Shown here in pieces: positions 61,355-64,000 of a DNA stretch of 64,000 bases (position 1 is the first letter of the stretch; each line of letters opens with the position of its first letter). A program made the position numbers and the translations under genes. The DNA is from Mesorhizobium sp. J428 (GTDB taxonomy: Bacteria; Pseudomonadota; Alphaproteobacteria; Rhizobiales; Rhizobiaceae): positions 124,001-188,000 of the forward strand of contig NZ_JAJOMX010000001.1 in assembly GCF_024699925.1 (NCBI RefSeq). Reading direction: 5' to 3'. The notes below the pieces were generated by a model. The model did not search any database and was not told where the DNA came from. It was given only the letters and a program-made list of their open reading frames with translations.

Positions 61355-62956
61355 TCAGGCTTCTTCCAGCCAGACTTTTCCGTAGTCGTGCTCGAAGGTC
61401 GGATGCATGCCGTGGTTCTTCACGGCCGGCACCGACGAATTGTAGAGCTTGCGCCAGTAGGGCTGGATAAGGATGCCCGAGTCCTGGATGATCTGCTCGA
61501 TGTCCTTCATGGCGACCTTGCGCTTCTCGGCATCTGCGATGCCCAGCGCCTCGCCGATCTTGGCGTCGAGATCGGGATTCGAGTAGGCCGCCTCGTTCCA
61601 CGCCTCGCCGGTGCGATAGGCGATGGCGACGACCTGGATGCCCAGCGGGCGCATGTTCCAGTTCGTCATCGAGTACGGATACTTCGTCCAGTCGTTCCAG
61701 AAGGTCGAGCCCGGCAGAACCGTGCGCTTGACCTTGATGCCGGCCTCGCGCAGCTGCGCGGCGATCGCGTCGCCGGTGTTCTTGTGCCAGTCCTCGTCGA
61801 CCGTGATCAGGTCGTGCTCGTAGTCGGCCTGGCCGGCCTCGGCCAGCAGCGCCTTCGCCTTCGCCGGATCGCGCGCCACCTTCGGCAGCTCGACATATTC
61901 GGGATGGATGGGGCAGACGTGGTGGTTTTCGGCCGGCGTGCCGGCATTGCCGTAGCCGAGCTGCAGCACGATCGCATTGTCGACCGCGAGCTGCAGCGCC
62001 TGGCGTACCTTCTGGTCGTCGTAAGGCTTGTTGGCGACGTTGGTGCGCGCCACGATCGTGGAGGCGGTGACGACTTCCGACGTGACGCAGCCAACGCCCT
62101 CGAGGATCGACACGTAGTCGGCCGAGGTCTCGTGGTTGGTGTGCACTTCGCCGGCCTCGAAGGCCGACACCATCGCCGACGGGTCAGTGCCGTAGTCGAT
62201 GAACTCGACGCCGTCTAGATAGGCCTCGCCGCCCCACCACTTGCCATCCTCGCGGCGCTTGTAGACCACCTTCTGGCCGACATCGTAGGAGACGAGCTGG
62301 AAGGGGCCGGTGCCGATCGGGTCCTTGGCGAAGTTCGCGCCCGTCTCGTCGAAGGAGCGGTGAACGATCAGCGCCGGATAGTCGCACAGGCTCGGGATGA
62401 GCGCGATGTCGGGCTTGGTCAGGCTGATCTTCACGGTCATGTCGTCGACCTTGGTCAGCGAGCCCTCGCGCAGCTTGCCCGTGGCCTCGTCGACGATCGT
62501 GCCCAGGCGTCCCGGCATCGAGTTGCCCTCGGCCGACTTGTCGGCCCAGCGCGTGAAATTGTAGATCACGTCATCGGCGTTGAACGCGTCGCCATTGGTC
62601 CAAGTCACGCCCGGACGGACCTTGAGCGTGTACTCGGTGGCGTCGTCGTTCACCTCCCAGCTCTCCAGCAGGTAGGGCTCGAACGTGTAGTCCTTGGTGT
62701 ATTTCACCAGCGGCTCGAGCGTCTGGCGCTCGGCATTGGCGATCTCCGACCAGTCGGCCGTGCGCGGATCCTTCGGGTCCTTGATCCACATCGCGACCTT
62801 GAGCACGCCGCCCTTCTTGGGCTCCTGCGCGACGGCGGGCGTGGGCGCGGCCAGCCCGATCATGCCGTAGGCCATTGCGGTCGATGCGCCGAACGCGCTG
62901 GCGAGCGCCAGGAATTCGCGACGATCGACGCCGCTTTCCCGAACCGATTTCGCCAT
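61355..62956 (-). CDS. family 5 ABC substrate-binding protein with Tat-type signal
   Basis: The 533-residue protein starts with a twin-arginine signal ([18 protein letters not shown], cleavage near AVAQ, about residue 44) and has the SBP_bac_5 fold: [40 protein letters not shown] and [20 protein letters not shown]. It binds a peptide, sugar or opine-like solute in the periplasm for the DppBC/DF-type importer downstream. Tat export means it folds before crossing the membrane. It is the first gene of the operon and has a consensus-like promoter at 63047-63075. Confidence 0.93.
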   Translation of the reverse strand: MAKSVRESGVDRREFLALASAFGASTAMAYGMIGLAAPTPAVAQEPKKGGVLKVAMWIKDPKDPRTADWSEIANAERQTLEPLVKYTKDYTFEPYLLESWEVNDDATEYTLKVRPGVTWTNGDAFNADDVIYNFTRWADKSAEGNSMPGRLGTIVDEATGKLREGSLTKVDDMTVKISLTKPDIALIPSLCDYPALIVHRSFDETGANFAKDPIGTGPFQLVSYDVGQKVVYKRREDGKWWGGEAYLDGVEFIDYGTDPSAMVSAFEAGEVHTNHETSADYVSILEGVGCVTSEVVTASTIVARTNVANKPYDDQKVRQALQLAVDNAIVLQLGYGNAGTPAENHHVCPIHPEYVELPKVARDPAKAKALLAEAGQADYEHDLITVDEDWHKNTGDAIAAQLREAGIKVKRTVLPGSTFWNDWTKYPYSMTNWNMRPLGIQVVAIAYRTGEAWNEAAYSNPDLDAKIGEALGIADAEKRKVAMKDIEQIIQDSGILIQPYWRKLYNSSVPAVKNHGMHPTFEHDYGKVWLEEA

Positions 62957-63046
62957 CTTAACAATGTGATCGGGAACCCGGTCACCATTGCTCCTACATT
63001 GTCATGTTGACTCTCCCATTGAGCATTGAGTGGCGTTCTGCCGTTG

Positions 63047-63075
63047 AGCATTCCGCATCCGGCCACCTTTGTCAA
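63047..63075 (-). promoter_or_regulatory. putative promoter of the peptide ABC operon, with TTGAGCATT repeats
   Basis: On the minus strand TTGACA (63075-63070) and AATGCT (63052-63047) are 17 bases apart. TTGAGCATT occurs twice on the plus strand, at 63019-63027 and 63044-63052, the second covering the -10. The pair could be an activator or repressor site. The rest of the 62957-63222 gap shows no gene. Confidence 0.5.
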
Positions 63076-63222
63076 AAAGGGCGACAGGCGCGAAAGTTGG
63101 ATGACAGTCTGCAACGGGACGTGAGGGAGAGAAGGCGCGATTGCGACAATATTGACGCTATTTTTGCAATCGCGGCGAAAATCAGACTTTTTTAACAATC
63201 GGGCGCCGGGCACGGCGAGCGG

Positions 63223-64000
63223 TTAGTATTCGCGCTCGAAGAAGATGCCGCCCTTTGTCTCGCCGCTGTCCGTCGCCTCGCCGCGCAGCTTCACGCCGCG
63301 GCCTACATTGAGGTCGATCGCCGCCTTGCCCGATCCCGGCTGCGAGCCTTTCTCGATCGAGAGATAAGTCCGGTCGTTGAGATATTTGCCGACCGAAACG
63401 GACGTGTCGCCCGTCTCCTCGTCGGTCTTCACGTCGATGTCGTCGACCCCGAGCTGACCCTGCAGGTTGTCGAGCAGCGAGGTCGAGCCGCCGACGCCGG
63501 CGAGCACGGCCGCCGCCTGGGCGAGCTGTGCGATCTGGACCGCCGACAGGCTGCCCATGGCGCGGCCGAAGACGAGCTGTGCCAGCACCTCGTCCTCCGG
63601 CATCGAGCTGGACGACGAGAAGCTGAACTTCGGGTTGGTCGCTTCGCCGCTCACGGTGACCGTGGTGGTCGCGCTGTTGACCGCAGACGTCGCGGTGAAG
63701 TCGAGGGTCGGCACGAGCGAGCCCGAGAAGCCGATCGAGCCTTCCGAGAAATCCAGCCGCCGGCCAAGGATGCCGAGACGGCCGCGCCTCAGCGTGAACA
63801 GGCCAGTCGCCGACGGCGACGAGGCCGGACCGGTCAGCTTGATCGTCCCGCCGAGTTCCGCATTGAGGCCCCTGCCCTGCACGAACAGCTGGTTCGGTGC
63901 ATTGACCGACAGATCGAGCATCAGCCCGCCGCCTCCGCCGGAGGAGGTTGCCGGCTTCAGCGCCTCGGCCTGCGCCTTCACCTCGCCGCTCGCATTGCGA
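63223..64000 (-). CDS. tamB: translocation and assembly module protein TamB, C-terminal part (partial)
   Basis: The frame enters from the right edge and ends at 63223. It carries the TamB/DUF490 C-terminal domain: GGTIKLTGPASSPSATGLFT, RRLDFSEGSIGF, EDEVLAQLVFGRAMG, LSAVQIAQLAQAAAVLAG and the final beta strand GGIFFEREY with its terminal aromatic. TamB spans the periplasm and works with TamA or BamA in outer-membrane protein or lipid transport. Only about 259 residues of a protein usually above 1000 are visible. The Ser/Gly-rich stretch near the left of this part is normal for the family. Confidence 0.93.
   Translation of the reverse strand, partial: RNASGEVKAQAEALKPATSSGGGGGLMLDLSVNAPNQLFVQGRGLNAELGGTIKLTGPASSPSATGLFTLRRGRLGILGRRLDFSEGSIGFSGSLVPTLDFTATSAVNSATTTVTVSGEATNPKFSFSSSSSMPEDEVLAQLVFGRAMGSLSAVQIAQLAQAAAVLAGVGGSTSLLDNLQGQLGVDDIDVKTDEETGDTSVSVGKYLNDRTYLSIEKGSQPGSGKAAIDLNVGRGVKLRGEATDSGETKGGIFFEREY

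Overview
The window is about 64 kb of GC-rich chromosomal DNA. It is packed with genes and shows no tRNA, rRNA, CRISPR array, IS element or prophage that I can recognise. Gene content points to an alphaproteobacterium of the Hyphomicrobiales, most likely a Mesorhizobium/Phyllobacteriaceae relative. The reasons are the pobA-pcaCHGB aromatic operon, the reductive pyrimidine pathway under a RutR-like regulator, many ABC and TRAP importers, common GTG/TTG starts, and two GC-rich intergenic inverted repeats of a kind I associate with rhizobial genomes. The genus is inference.

Layout. 0-1.5 kb: end of a lytic transglycosylase, an LrgA/LrgB pair and a small broken secreted protein. 1.6-4.8 kb (minus): a sulfur operon of periplasmic rhodanese, YeeE/YedE transporter, a Cys-pair/polyproline protein and a His-motif protein, the last three joined by ATGA overlaps. 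4.9-15.6 kb: ornithine/lysine decarboxylase, a DMT exporter, a 28-residue membrane peptide, an ArsR-methyltransferase/metF pair with a palindromic operator, trmO, a MOSC protein, a KAS III, a trans-aconitate methyltransferase, a RelBE-type toxin-antitoxin pair with its own palindrome, and ettA. 15.7-21.5 kb: an MFS carrier, then an acyl-CoA ligase / saccharopine dehydrogenase-like / SDR group facing a TetR gene across a long inverted repeat. 21.6-31 kb: a membrane diguanylate cyclase, a NitT/TauT-type ABC importer, a lipase-like hydrolase, a 45-residue glycine-zipper protein, and a CoA-transferase / LysE / ThDP-enzyme run.

31-36 kb: pobR facing pobA-pcaC-pcaH-pcaG-pcaB, which takes 4-hydroxybenzoate through protocatechuate towards the enol-lactone. 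pcaD and pcaQ are not here. 36.6-56 kb is a pyrimidine-catabolism island: preT and preA reduce uracil/thymine, hydA opens the ring, the M20 amidase releases beta-alanine, and the class III aminotransferase removes its amino group. A RutR homologue sits beside the aminotransferase operon, and RutR-like sites lie upstream of the aminotransferase and preT. An ABC importer, a TAXI-TRAP importer, LysE and DMT exporters, two cupins and several unassigned envelope proteins are interleaved. 56-63 kb: a lipoprotein transglycosylase and a Dpp/Opp-type importer with a fused double ATPase. The right edge cuts tamB.

Two patterns cross the window. Five genes (1.2, 8.6-9.6, 33.3, 36.0-36.5 and 54.7-56.1 kb) carry a single net one-base shift inside otherwise intact conserved reading frames. 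This looks more like sequence error than decay. In four transport operons the gene for the periplasmic component comes first and is separated from the membrane components by a strong hairpin (3.8, 24.5, 49.4 and 61.3 kb).
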